From NCBI GenBank assembly GCA_027311185.1, contig DAICZK010000002.1, forward strand, positions 1-25,475: 25,475 nt of DNA, given 5' to 3'. The notes beneath the pieces are model-generated. The model did not search any database, was not told the origin of the DNA, and saw only the letters and a list, made by a program, of their open reading frames with translations. The DNA comes from Sulfuriferula sp. (lineage in GTDB: Bacteria; Pseudomonadota; Gammaproteobacteria; Burkholderiales; Sulfuriferulaceae). Made by a program: the position numbers and the translations under genes. Below, piece by piece: positions 9,301 through 16,302 of the stretch (within the stretch, counting starts at the first letter, position 1; each line of letters opens with the position of its first letter).

Positions 9301-10557
9301 TCACTTGGGGCAAGGTACTGGTTTGGCGCAAACGGTATCGTGTTCCTCGATTAGCGCGATACAGCGTGCGCCTTGTTGTTTGGCGACAATCAGCGAGTCG
9401 GCCACGGATTCCTCAATCGCGCGCACGAGGTCTCTCGAAGACGCTGCGTCGGCGAGTTTCGTTTGTCGCTGCATCAGTTTGTACAGAATTTCCGCATCGA
9501 TGCCCTGATCGGCGACAGCCAGACCATAGCTTTGTATCATGCGCTCGATTTCCAGTAGCGTCACCCTCGCGATATCGAGCCCGGCCAGCCTGGCAAACAC
9601 GAATATCCGGTCTATGCGATTCAATACCTCGGGAGCAAAACCAGACTCTTTCAGCACATTGGTCGCAGCTCGACGCATTTCGTCCTGATCCTGGCTGTGC
9701 TGGCGACGTATATCTTCGAGCGCATCGATGGCGGCGTTGGTCGTGAGGACGAAAATGGCCCTGGTGGTGGAGATTTGCCGACCGTCGGAAGCCTCCGTTA
9801 CAAATCCGTCATTCCAGGCAGTAAGAAATTTTTTGTGTACTTCCGCATCGGCTTTTTCTATTTCATCAAGCAATACCACGGCATCCGGGGTATCGCGCAA
9901 CCCGCCGGTGAGTTTGCCATAATTATCGGAGCCCACATAACCCTTGGGTGAGCCGAACAGGACCGTCGCGCCCATGCCGCGCGAAAACTGGGTCATGTCG
10001 AGATGCAGGAGCTTGCGCCCCAATTCGGCCGCGAGCTGTTTGCCAAGATAGGTTTTGCCCGTGCCCGGGTGTCCCGCAAAAAGAAACACGCCTACGGGCT
10101 TGCCGCGCTGCTGGAGGGCTAAACGCCGCCGGATTTGCGCTGCCAGATCTTCGCAAATGTCGTCCTGGCCGATGACTTTCGACTTGAGCGCGGTAGCCAG
10201 CGCCTCGGCGTTAATAAAGCTTGCCTGGGTATTCTCGTTAAGCCGCCCTTCCAGCGCTTGCCGATTGGTCAGGCGATCCAGTATGTCCATCAGCCATCTC
10301 CTTTTAATCATCCAATCCGGTAATCGTCCCGCATGCGCCAACAGACCGACCAGCGTCAACACCCCAAACAGGATGGCAAATGCCAGGACGATACCCCACC
10401 AGACAAGCATCCAGGAGGCCAGACCGGACTCCCAATGCGTTATGGTCACCCCGAATCCCGCTGCATATTGGCGAACAGCCTTAGCGATCGCCAAACCGAT
10501 TACTATGACCAATAGTAAAGGCAGGTAGCGATTGACGATAGAGAGCAATCGCCCCAT
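9301..10557 (-). CDS. Membrane-anchored Clp-type AAA+ unfoldase
   Basis: A 418-residue AAA+ ATPase whose catalytic module resembles the second ring (D2) of ClpA/ClpB. Two membrane segments (about 11-28 and 48-74) replace the usual Clp N-domain, and KRR follows the second, placing the ATPase in the cytoplasm. Motifs: Walker A GHPGTGKT (162-169), pore loop GYVG (206-209), Walker B VVLLDE (227-232), sensor-1 TTN (272-274), arginine finger in PEVLNRID (Arg314). The pore loop implies substrate threading. No IGF/L ClpP-docking loop is apparent, so it more likely remodels than degrades. I used ATG 10557; TTG 10602 would add 15 residues and has GAGGA close by. It leads a two-gene unit with the envelope protein. 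Confidence 0.82.
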   Translation of the reverse strand: MGRLLSIVNRYLPLLLVIVIGLAIAKAVRQYAAGFGVTITHWESGLASWMLVWWGIVLAFAILFGVLTLVGLLAHAGRLPDWMIKRRWLMDILDRLTNRQALEGRLNENTQASFINAEALATALKSKVIGQDDICEDLAAQIRRRLALQQRGKPVGVFLFAGHPGTGKTYLGKQLAAELGRKLLHLDMTQFSRGMGATVLFGSPKGYVGSDNYGKLTGGLRDTPDAVVLLDEIEKADAEVHKKFLTAWNDGFVTEASDGRQISTTRAIFVLTTNAAIDALEDIRRQHSQDQDEMRRAATNVLKESGFAPEVLNRIDRIFVFARLAGLDIARVTLLEIERMIQSYGLAVADQGIDAEILYKLMQRQTKLADAASSRDLVRAIEESVADSLIVAKQQGARCIALIEEHDTVCAKPVPCPK

Positions 10558-10702
10558 GTTATTTTGCGCGACCCGATTTTTTGCAGAATAGAGGTGCCAC
10601 AATATTCCTCGCCTGTGCTGGTTATAATTGTGTGAATGCAGAACCCGAATTGCTAGCCCGATCAGAATTTTTTATGCTGATAATTATGGCCGCTTTAATG
10701 TA

Positions 10703-10724
10703 GATAAATCAATCTTTATTTATC
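10703..10724. repeat. AT-rich inverted repeat in the gap upstream of the Clp-type gene
   Basis: GATAAAT (10703-10709) and ATTTATC (10718-10724) form a perfect 7-bp inverted repeat with an 8-bp spacer, in the AT-rich 344-bp stretch (10558-10901) between the Clp-type gene and marR. It is a candidate operator; it is too AT-rich to be a convincing terminator. A lone TATAAT lies at 10623-10628 on the plus strand with no gene to serve. Apart from the doubtful small ORF 10723-10977, I see nothing else in this stretch. Confidence 0.35.
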
Positions 10725-10977
10725 ATCGCTCAACGGCCACGACTAATGCTTCAAGATGGGCAGCGATACCTTTCAGTAGGAGGTAGTCATCTGTTCGGTT
10801 GTTTCGACGCCGATTCTCATTGTCTTGAATTACCGCTTGCATATAGTTCTCGTTAGTACTATATTGCATGAATTGCAGATTGATATCGCGAGGCGTGGTT
10901 AATGTTGGACTATCCGATTCTTCCGTTAATTCGTGAGCTGGCGCGCTGTTACCAGTCTTTTGAGGTTTATTCTTCAC
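10723..10977 (-). CDS. Doubtful small ORF, hypothetical 84-residue protein
   Basis: No family recognised. The product is hydrophilic, with a basic patch (ENRRRNNRTDD) followed by a short helix-like tail (YLLLKGIAAHLEALVVAVER). It begins with GTG at 10977 without a clear Shine-Dalgarno and overlaps the marR start on the opposite strand by 76 bp; an internal ATG at 10869 would avoid the overlap. It could be the first gene of the Clp-type unit, which starts 165 bp downstream on the same strand. It may be chance. Confidence 0.25.
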   Translation of the reverse strand: MKNKPQKTGNSAPAHELTEESDSPTLTTPRDINLQFMQYSTNENYMQAVIQDNENRRRNNRTDDYLLLKGIAAHLEALVVAVER

Positions 10978-11342
10978 ACCATATCCGCAGTCTGGGCCTG
11001 ACCAAGTGCCAGTTCGATATCATCGCCACGCTGGGCAATAGGGCGGGCATGAGCTTTCGCGAGTTGGGGGAGCAGACGCTGATTACCAAAGGGACTTTGA
11101 CTGGCGTGGTCGATCGGCTGGCAGAAAAAAACCTGGTGCGGCGAATGAGCGACGCGAACGACGGTCGCAGTCAGATCGTCAGCTTGACTGAACAGGGCGA
11201 GTTGTTGTTTGCCGAGGTATTTCCTCGCCATCTGCAATATCTGAACGAGGCGTTCGCGGCTCTGGGCGCTGACGAGATAGCGCAAATGCAAACCATGCTG
11301 CGTCGTCTGGGCAGCGTTTTCAATCAATCAGGGAATCGGTAA
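10902..11342 (+). CDS. MarR-family transcriptional regulator
   Basis: A 146-residue winged-helix repressor of the MarR family, normally a dimer released from DNA by a small ligand or by oxidation. The central DNA-binding part is plain: MSFRELGEQTLITKGTLTGVVDRL as the helix-turn-helix, then the wing KNLVRRMSDANDGRSQIVSLTEQG with the conserved D-x-R-S pattern. Cys16 and Cys37 are present and could be redox sensors, but this is speculation. GAGG lies 8 bp before the ATG. The stop overlaps the cytochrome b561 start (TAATG), so it probably regulates its own operon. Confidence 0.92.
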   Translation: MLDYPILPLIRELARCYQSFEVYSSHHIRSLGLTKCQFDIIATLGNRAGMSFRELGEQTLITKGTLTGVVDRLAEKNLVRRMSDANDGRSQIVSLTEQGELLFAEVFPRHLQYLNEAFAALGADEIAQMQTMLRRLGSVFNQSGNR

Positions 11343-11884
11343 TGAATACTGTTTATACCCGTACTTCAATAATCCTGCATTGGCTTGTAGCCGGGCTCAT
11401 CATTACCGCCTTTCTGCTCGGTCTGTACATGAGCGATTTGGCGCTGTCGCCGCGCAGGCTGCAACTTTATTCTTATCACAAGTGGCTGGGGATTATCATT
11501 CTGGCGTTGGTGCTGATGCGCGTGCAGTGGCGTGCGACCCACCGGCCGGCGCCCGAGCTTGCCGGCATGCCGCGCTTGCAGATGCTGGGCGCGCAGACCG
11601 CGCATCCGGGTCTGTACGCACTAATGCTGGCCGTGCCGTTATCCGGCTGGATCATGAGCTCGGCTTCGGGATTTCAGGTCGTGCTGTTCGGCGTGTTGCC
11701 GCTACCCAATCTGATCGCCGTCGACAAGCCGCCTGACCATGTGTTTAAAACGCTGCATGAAGTGTTCAACTACAGTTTGTCGGGCTTGGTGGTTGTACAT
11801 GTAGGCGCCGCGCTTCATCATAATTTTATCGCGCGCGACCGTACCCTGAGCCGGATGTTACCCTGGCTGGGAGATCGTCGATGA
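11342..11884 (+). CDS. Cytochrome b561 family integral membrane protein
   Basis: A 180-residue four-helix, dihaem inner-membrane cytochrome of the bacterial b561 (CybB-like) family, expected to pass electrons between quinol and a periplasmic acceptor or superoxide. Haem-ligand histidines sit where expected: His13 in helix 1 (IILHW), His46 in helix 2 (SYHKW), and the LHEVFNY and VVVHVGAALHH histidines in helices 3-4. Four hydrophobic segments are visible. The start overlaps the marR stop, and its stop overlaps the ATG of the broken yceI gene. In many proteobacteria b561 genes sit beside yceI, suggesting a shared redox or isoprenoid-quinone role. Confidence 0.93.
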   Translation: MNTVYTRTSIILHWLVAGLIITAFLLGLYMSDLALSPRRLQLYSYHKWLGIIILALVLMRVQWRATHRPAPELAGMPRLQMLGAQTAHPGLYALMLAVPLSGWIMSSASGFQVVLFGVLPLPNLIAVDKPPDHVFKTLHEVFNYSLSGLVVVHVGAALHHNFIARDRTLSRMLPWLGDRR

Positions 11885-12396
11885 AAGCGCTGCTAGGAGC
11901 CTGTCGGACTTAAAGGAAATCAGCTGCAAATCCGCCTGACCGGTCCATATTTCACCATTTTTTTGGTCAATAGAGCGACTATTGACCTGCAAAACCGGCG
12001 AAATCTGCCCTCGCCCAGCCGAATTTTCGCTACGATTCTTCGAGTCCGACAGGCTCCTCGCGTGGATGCCCGGAGGAGGGACGTCAACGACGAGGTGAAG
12101 GGTAAATTGTGGTTCGATGTCCAGACTTATCCGACGGCGAGCTTCGTCTCGACCGGGCTCGCGGCGCTGGGCGGCAACCGGTATCAGGCCACGGGCAAAC
12201 TGACGATCAAGGGCACGAGTCGCGTCGTGGTCGTGCCGTTTACGGCCACCCCTGTCGCCAGCCAGCTGACGCTGGAGGGCGATATTCCCGTTTCGCGCGC
12301 GCAGTACGGGCTAGGCGCAGGGATGTGGGCAGATCCTTCGGTGGTCGCCGACGCGGTGCAGGTCCGGTTCACCTGTTCCTCGCTGCTGGGAGATAG
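11881..12396 (+). pseudogene. YceI-family periplasmic protein, disrupted
   Basis: The original gene began at ATG 11881, overlapping the cytochrome b561 stop, and encoded a YceI-type lipocalin-like isoprenoid-binding protein. Only six codons (MKALLG) remain before a transposon-like element at 11896-12057. Downstream, about 110 codons of the C-terminal half are recognisable (LWFDVQTYPTASFVSTG, YQATGKLTIKGTSR, GAGMWADPSVVADAVQVRF). About 70 N-terminal residues are missing, so sequence was deleted as well as inserted. A second lesion follows: restoring one C in the CC at about 12372 gives a family-like ending (VRFTLFLAAGR) and a stop at 12394-12396. Without it the frame runs on to 12454. No functional product is expected. 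Confidence 0.85.
11896..12057. mobile_element. Non-autonomous MITE-like element with 15-bp terminal inverted repeats
   Basis: GGAGCCTGTCGGACT (11896-11910) and AGTCCGACAGGCTCC (12043-12057) are perfect inverted repeats enclosing a 162-bp unit with no coding capacity. An internal perfect hairpin, GGTCAATAG (11965-11973) and CTATTGACC (11979-11987), adds to the palindromic structure. If the ends are trimmed by one base, the flanks CTAG and CTCG differ by one base, a possible decayed 4-bp target duplication. It interrupts the first yceI gene. The parent insertion sequence is not in the window. Confidence 0.8.
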
Positions 12397-12450
12397 TACA
12401 TTGTTTATTTTTTGTTTTTTTAACCTGAGGAGTATGAAACGAAACACACG

Positions 12451-13008
12451 TTGATCGCCCTATCCCTGGCCGCCGCGATGAGTACCAGCGCATTCGCCGC
12501 GATGGACAGTTATACGATAGACCCGCAGCATGCCTTCCCCGAATTTGAAGTCAGCCATCTGGGTTTCACGACGCAGCGCGGGCGGTTTGACGAAACCAGC
12601 GGCAAAGTGCGCTTGGACATGGCGGCCGAAACCGGTAGCGTGGATTTGACCATCAACACCAAATCGCTGGACATGGGATTTCCTTTATGGAACGAGCACC
12701 TGACCGCCAAGGGATTTTTTAATGTCGCGAAATTCCCGACCATGACTTACAAGTCGGACAAGCTGGATTTTGACGGCGACAAGGTTGTTGGCGCGGACGG
12801 GGAATTCACCTTGCTCGGCGTAACCCGGCCTTTGCATGTTACCGTCAGCAACTTTCATTGTGGCCTCAATCCGATGAACCGGAAGACGTTATGCGGCGGA
12901 AATGTCAGCGCCGAGATCAAACGCTCGGATTATGGCATGACTACTTTCCTGCCTTTGGTCGGCGACGACATCAAAATCAACGTCCCAGTTGAAGCCTACA
13001 AGGATTAA
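12451..13008 (+). CDS. yceI: YceI-family periplasmic protein with apparent signal-peptide frameshift
   Basis: A periplasmic lipocalin-like protein of the YceI family (polyisoprenoid binding). The mature part is complete: SYTIDPQHAFPEFEVSHLGF, TINTKSLDMG, HLTAKGFFNVAKFPTMTYKS, GEFTLLGVTRPL, then a CGLNP..LCGG pair of cysteines and a normal C-terminus. The start is abnormal. TGAGGAG (12425-12431) precedes ATG 12434, but that frame ends after six codons at TGA 12452-12454. One extra A in the AAA at 12437-12439 would give a classical signal peptide beginning MKTKHTLIALSL. As written, only TTG 12451 (overlapping that TGA) or ATG 12478 can start the frame, and the signal peptide then lacks its basic N-region. 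Either a real frameshift or a sequencing slip. Confidence 0.8.
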   Translation: MIALSLAAAMSTSAFAAMDSYTIDPQHAFPEFEVSHLGFTTQRGRFDETSGKVRLDMAAETGSVDLTINTKSLDMGFPLWNEHLTAKGFFNVAKFPTMTYKSDKLDFDGDKVVGADGEFTLLGVTRPLHVTVSNFHCGLNPMNRKTLCGGNVSAEIKRSDYGMTTFLPLVGDDIKINVPVEAYKD

Positions 13009-13037
13009 TTATCCATAACCAATGAAAGGACTCAGTC

Positions 13038-13274
13038 ATGACTAAGCCAGTATGTGTGCAAAAATCGCCGTTTGCCGTAGACCTCGCCCCAGGTGAGTAT
13101 TACTGGTGCGCCTGCGGCTTGTCCAAGAACCAGCCGTTTTGCGACGGCGCGCACGGTGAGACCGGTATAACGCCGGTGAAACTCGAAATCGCCGAGCAGG
13201 GCAAATATTACCTTTGCGGCTGCAAGTCTAGCGCCAAAGCGCCGTTTTGCGACGGTACGCACCAAAAGCTGTAA
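13038..13274 (+). CDS. Double CDGSH iron-sulfur domain protein
   Basis: A 78-residue soluble protein with two CDGSH zinc-finger-like motifs, each expected to bind a redox-active, labile 2Fe-2S cluster through three Cys and one His. Motif 1 uses Cys24, Cys26, Cys35, His39 and motif 2 uses Cys60, Cys62, Cys71, His75. The tandem arrangement resembles the CISD3/Miner2 subtype. AAAGGA at 13025-13030 is well placed for ATG 13038. It closes the marR-b561-yceI run, consistent with an electron-transfer or oxidative-stress theme. Confidence 0.93.
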   Translation: MTKPVCVQKSPFAVDLAPGEYYWCACGLSKNQPFCDGAHGETGITPVKLEIAEQGKYYLCGCKSSAKAPFCDGTHQKL

Positions 13275-13276
13275 GC

Positions 13277-13305
13277 CACCCCCTTCCGGCCTCGCCGGAG
13301 GGGTG
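13277..13305. terminator. GC-rich hairpin after the CDGSH gene
   Basis: A stem of about 12 bp (left arm 13277-13290 with a two-base bulge, right arm 13294-13305) lies directly after the stop codon and before mutY. No U-run follows, so it may be a weak terminator or an mRNA-stabilising stem. Confidence 0.4.
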
Positions 13306-13357
13306 TCACGCCTGCAAGAGACTGGCAACAAACAGCATAAGATAGTATCTTGGCAAG

Positions 13358-14401
13358 ATGAGTGAATTTGCATCGCATTTAATGGTCTGGCAGCGCCAAC
13401 ACGGGCGTCACGGCTTGCCTTGGCAGGGTACTCGCGACCCTTATCGGGTCTGGCTGTCTGAAATCATGTTGCAGCAGACCCAGGTTGCCACCGTCATTCC
13501 CTATTTCGAACGGTTTGTCGCGCGGTTTGCGGATTTGCCCGGTTTGGCCGCAGCGGATCTCGACGAGGTGTTGTCGTACTGGAGCGGCCTGGGTTATTAC
13601 TCGCGCGCGCGCAATCTGCATGCCGCGGCCCAGCGTATCATTCAGGATTGCGGCGGCGTGTTTCCGGCGCGGCCCGAACAACTGGCCGTACTGCCGGGCA
13701 TCGGGCGCTCGACCGCAGCGGCCATCGCCGCCTTTTGCTTCGGCGCCAGGGCGGCGATTCTGGACGGCAACGTCAAGCGCGTTTTGGCACGGCATTTCGG
13801 TGTGGAGGGTTTCCCCGGCGAGAGAGCGACGGAGATGCGCTTGTGGGCGCTGGCCGAGTCGCTGCTGCCGTTGGCCCAAGTCGACATTTACACGCAGTCG
13901 CTGATGGATATGGGCGCGCTGTTATGCACGCGCAGCAAGCCCCGTTGCGCAGACTGCCCGGTGGCGGGCAGCTGCGTGGCGCTGGCGACGCAGCGCGTCG
14001 CACTGTTGCCGACAGCCAGACCCGGAGCGAAAAAAATCAGGCTGCATAAAACCGCGCAGTTCGTGATTTTGCACCACGCCGGGCGAATCTGGCTGGAGCA
14101 GCGGCCGCCGACCGGCATCTGGGGCGGCCTGTGGAGCTTCCCCGAATTGCCTGTGCATGACGACGTATTAAGCGTGTGCCGTGACTCCTGGGGTCTGAAC
14201 GTGCTCGCGGTTCGGGCCTGCCCCAGCTTCCGTCATGTGTTCACCCATTTCGGTCTTACCATCACGCCATGCTGGGTCGAGGTGGCCGAATTGCCGTTGC
14301 GGGTCGCCGAGCAGGACGGCTGGTGGGCGCGCCCGGACGAGGCGCTCGCCGCCGCGATTCCCGTGCCGGTGCGCAAAGTGCTGGCGCAGCAACCGGACTG
14401 A
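13358..14401 (+). CDS. mutY: Adenine DNA glycosylase
   Basis: Removes adenine mispaired with 8-oxoguanine in DNA, preventing G:C to T:A mutation. The 347-residue protein has the helix-hairpin-helix glycosylase core with catalytic Glu35 (SEIMLQQTQV), LPGIGRSTA as the hairpin, Asp136 (LDGNVKR), and the 4Fe-4S cluster cysteines 190, 197, 200 and 206 in C-x6-C-x2-C-x5-C spacing. The C-terminal third is the NUDIX-like 8-oxoG recognition domain (WLEQRPPTGIWGGLWSFPE, FRHVFTHF). Three bases separate it from tatD, so the two are probably co-transcribed. Confidence 0.97.
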   Translation: MSEFASHLMVWQRQHGRHGLPWQGTRDPYRVWLSEIMLQQTQVATVIPYFERFVARFADLPGLAAADLDEVLSYWSGLGYYSRARNLHAAAQRIIQDCGGVFPARPEQLAVLPGIGRSTAAAIAAFCFGARAAILDGNVKRVLARHFGVEGFPGERATEMRLWALAESLLPLAQVDIYTQSLMDMGALLCTRSKPRCADCPVAGSCVALATQRVALLPTARPGAKKIRLHKTAQFVILHHAGRIWLEQRPPTGIWGGLWSFPELPVHDDVLSVCRDSWGLNVLAVRACPSFRHVFTHFGLTITPCWVEVAELPLRVAEQDGWWARPDEALAAAIPVPVRKVLAQQPD

Positions 14402-14404
14402 GCC

Positions 14405-15178
14405 ATGGCGCTGACTGACACACATTGCCATCTTGACGCGTCCGAGTTCGACGAGGACAGGGACGCGGTGGTTGCGCGCGCGATAGCGGCTGGGGTGACC
14501 CGTATCGTCGTGCCGGGCGTCGCCGCCGATAATTTCGCGGCGGTGCGCGCGACCTGTCTGCGTTACTCCTTGTGCAGTCCCGCACTGGGTTTGCACCCGC
14601 TGTACGTCGACCGCCACCGCGCCGACGATCTGCAGCGTCTACGCGCGGAGGCTGCGGCAATGCCGCTGGTCGCGATAGGCGAAATCGGCCTGGATAGCTG
14701 GATCAAGGATGCCGACACTACCTTGCAAACGTATTACTTCGCCGAACAGCTCAAGATTGCGCGCGAGTTCAGCTTGCCCGTCTTGCTGCACACGCGCCGC
14801 GCCAACGATGCGATTCTCAAGCAGTTGCGGCGTTTCGACGTGCGACTAGGCATTGCTCACGCGTTTAATGGTAGCGTGCAGCAAGCCGACAACTTCATCA
14901 GACAGGGTTTCAAGCTCGGTTTCGGCGGCGCGCTGACTTATCCGCGCGCGCTCAATCTGCGCCGGCTTGCCGCTACCTTGCCGCTGGATGCCATCGTGCT
15001 CGAAACCGATGCGCCGGACATGGCGCCAGTCTGGGCGCACGGGCAGCGCAACAGTCCCGAGTATCTGCTGCGCATTGCCGACGAAATAGCATTGTTGCGC
15101 GGCGTGGATCGCGCTACCATCTTGCAGGCGAGCGAGGCCAACGCGCGTACAATTTTAGGGGATATGGATGAAAAATGA
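14405..15178 (+). CDS. TatD-family metal-dependent hydrolase (YjjV-like)
   Basis: A TIM-barrel metallo-hydrolase/DNase of the TatD family. Metal and active-site motifs appear in order: DTHCHLD, LGLHP, AIGEIGLD, LLHTRR, IAHAFNGS and LETDAPDM. GSVQQADNFIRQGFK and TYPRA resemble E. coli YjjV more than TatD or YcfH, and the 257-residue length fits. Members cleave DNA or RNA 3' ends in vitro; the physiological substrate is uncertain. The 3' end overlaps the next gene by 11 bp. Confidence 0.94.
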   Translation: MALTDTHCHLDASEFDEDRDAVVARAIAAGVTRIVVPGVAADNFAAVRATCLRYSLCSPALGLHPLYVDRHRADDLQRLRAEAAAMPLVAIGEIGLDSWIKDADTTLQTYYFAEQLKIAREFSLPVLLHTRRANDAILKQLRRFDVRLGIAHAFNGSVQQADNFIRQGFKLGFGGALTYPRALNLRRLAATLPLDAIVLETDAPDMAPVWAHGQRNSPEYLLRIADEIALLRGVDRATILQASEANARTILGDMDEK

Positions 15179-15641
15179 ACCGACTGCGCGGCCGCGCACC
15201 CTGGCGCCGCCGCCGCTGGTTTATGCTGCCGGGCTGGGCGCGGGGTGGTGGTTGCAGCATCGCGTATTGCCGCTGGGCGGGCCTGAACCCGCGCCGCTGC
15301 AAGCTCTGGCCTGGGCGTTGCTCGCACTGAGCATCGCGCTGATGCTATGGGCAGTGTGGACGATATGGCGGCACAAGACCACGGTGAATCCTTACAAGGC
15401 GGCGTCAACGTTGGTGACGCGCGGGCCGTTCGCCTTTAGCCGCAATCCCATCTATGTCGCCGATGCGCTGCTTTATATTGCGGTGACGCTGTTGATGGGC
15501 AGCCTTTGGCCGCTTGTTTTTGCACCGCTGGTTTGGCTGATCATGCGCTATGCGGTGATCGCGAACGAAGAAGCGCATCTGAGCGCTAAATTCGGCGCCG
15601 ACTATGCGGCGTATTGCGCGCGCGTGCGGCGCTGGCTGTAA
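15168..15641 (+). CDS. Isoprenylcysteine carboxyl methyltransferase-like membrane protein
   Basis: A 157-residue integral membrane protein of the bacterial ICMT/PEMT-like family, presumed SAM-dependent methyltransferases of unknown substrate. Hydrophobic segments lie at about 17-33, 45-65 and 100-127. The family C-terminal signature is present: TRGPFAFSRNPIYVAD, then ANEEAHLSAKFGADYAAYCARVRRWL with the conserved EE-x-L-x3-FG-x-x-Y pattern. AGGGGA precedes the ATG, which lies inside the tatD 3' end. Confidence 0.87.
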   Translation: MKNEPTARPRTLAPPPLVYAAGLGAGWWLQHRVLPLGGPEPAPLQALAWALLALSIALMLWAVWTIWRHKTTVNPYKAASTLVTRGPFAFSRNPIYVADALLYIAVTLLMGSLWPLVFAPLVWLIMRYAVIANEEAHLSAKFGADYAAYCARVRRWL

Positions 15642-15659
15642 GGGATATGCTCGTTTTAT

Positions 15660-15688
15660 TTGCTCAATAATACTGCCCGGCGTATGAT
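15660..15688 (+). promoter_or_regulatory. Possible promoter of the toxin-antitoxin pair
   Basis: TTGCTC (15660-15665) and TATGAT (15683-15688) are 17 bp apart, 38 bp upstream of the antitoxin ATG. The -10 matches in 5 of 6 positions, the -35 in only 3. Type II modules commonly bind their own promoter here. Confidence 0.4.
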
Positions 15689-15725
15689 CAAATGCATAGA
15701 AAATAATGCAGCGAGGAGTTGAGTC

Positions 15726-15983
15726 ATGTCGCATCTTACTGCCAACGATCTGAAAACAAAGGGCATTGCCGCCATTGAGGCCATGCTGGCAGAGCATACT
15801 GAGGCGATAGTATCGGTGCGCGGCAAGGACCGCTTTGTGGTGATGGATATCGCTCAGTATCATTATCTGCGCGAGTGCGAACTGGAAGCGGCGCTGGCCG
15901 AAGCTCGCGCCGACCTGGCAGCGGGACGATTTGTGCAGGAGTCGCCAGAGGAACATCTGGCGCGGCTGAAATTCGGCGCATGA
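15726..15983 (+). CDS. Type II antitoxin, Phd/YefM-like
   Basis: An 85-residue antitoxin expected to bind the downstream toxin and repress the shared promoter. The N-terminal half (TANDLKTKGIAAIEAMLAEH, then AIVSVRGKDRFVVMDIAQY) resembles the Phd/YefM DNA-binding fold. The C-terminal half is an acidic helix (ELEAALAEARADLAAG, then ESPEEHLARL) of the toxin-wrapping type. AGGAG is well placed before the ATG. The stop overlaps the toxin start (ATGA), the classical coupled arrangement. Confidence 0.85.
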   Translation: MSHLTANDLKTKGIAAIEAMLAEHTEAIVSVRGKDRFVVMDIAQYHYLRECELEAALAEARADLAAGRFVQESPEEHLARLKFGA

Positions 15984-16255
15984 GCCATCGCCTGGTTTTT
16001 ACCGAGCATTACACAAAACGCGCGGCGTATTTCCTCAAGCGGCATCCCGAACTGGAAAAACAGTGTCTCAGCATCCTGCAACTGCTGGAGCTCAATCCCT
16101 ACCATCCTTCATTGCGCTTGCATGCGCTGGGTGGCAAGCTGCAAGCATTGCATTCTGTTTCCATTAATCTTTCTTATCGCATTACTCTGGAGTTGCTGAT
16201 ACAGGATGACCGGATTATTCTGGTGAATGTGGGTAATCACGACGCGGTGTATTGA
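15980..16255 (+). CDS. Type II toxin, RelE/ParE superfamily
   Basis: A 91-residue protein with the RelE/YafQ/ParE fold pattern: YTKRAAYFLKRHPEL in the first helices, HPSLRLHALGGKLQALHSVSINLSYRI as the central sheet, and IILVNVGNHDAVY at the C-terminus, where the HDxVY-type ending is typical of the YafQ-like branch. Such toxins usually cleave mRNA on the ribosome; ParE-type gyrase inhibition cannot be excluded from sequence alone. The start is ATG 15980, overlapping the antitoxin stop. Confidence 0.87.
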   Translation: MSHRLVFTEHYTKRAAYFLKRHPELEKQCLSILQLLELNPYHPSLRLHALGGKLQALHSVSINLSYRITLELLIQDDRIILVNVGNHDAVY

Positions 16256-16302
16256 GCAAACGGCCATGACTGCCAACGAAGAAATCAGATTGGAGAAAAA
16301 TC

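Noticed and set aside
7358..10977. Calling 7.3-11.0 kb a known defence island or prophage
   Set aside because: There is no nuclease, integrase, phage structural gene or attachment-site repeat in the region, and the two strands form separate units.
13277..13305. A confident intrinsic terminator after the CDGSH gene
   Set aside because: The stem is good but no U-run follows, so I kept it only as a low-confidence hairpin.
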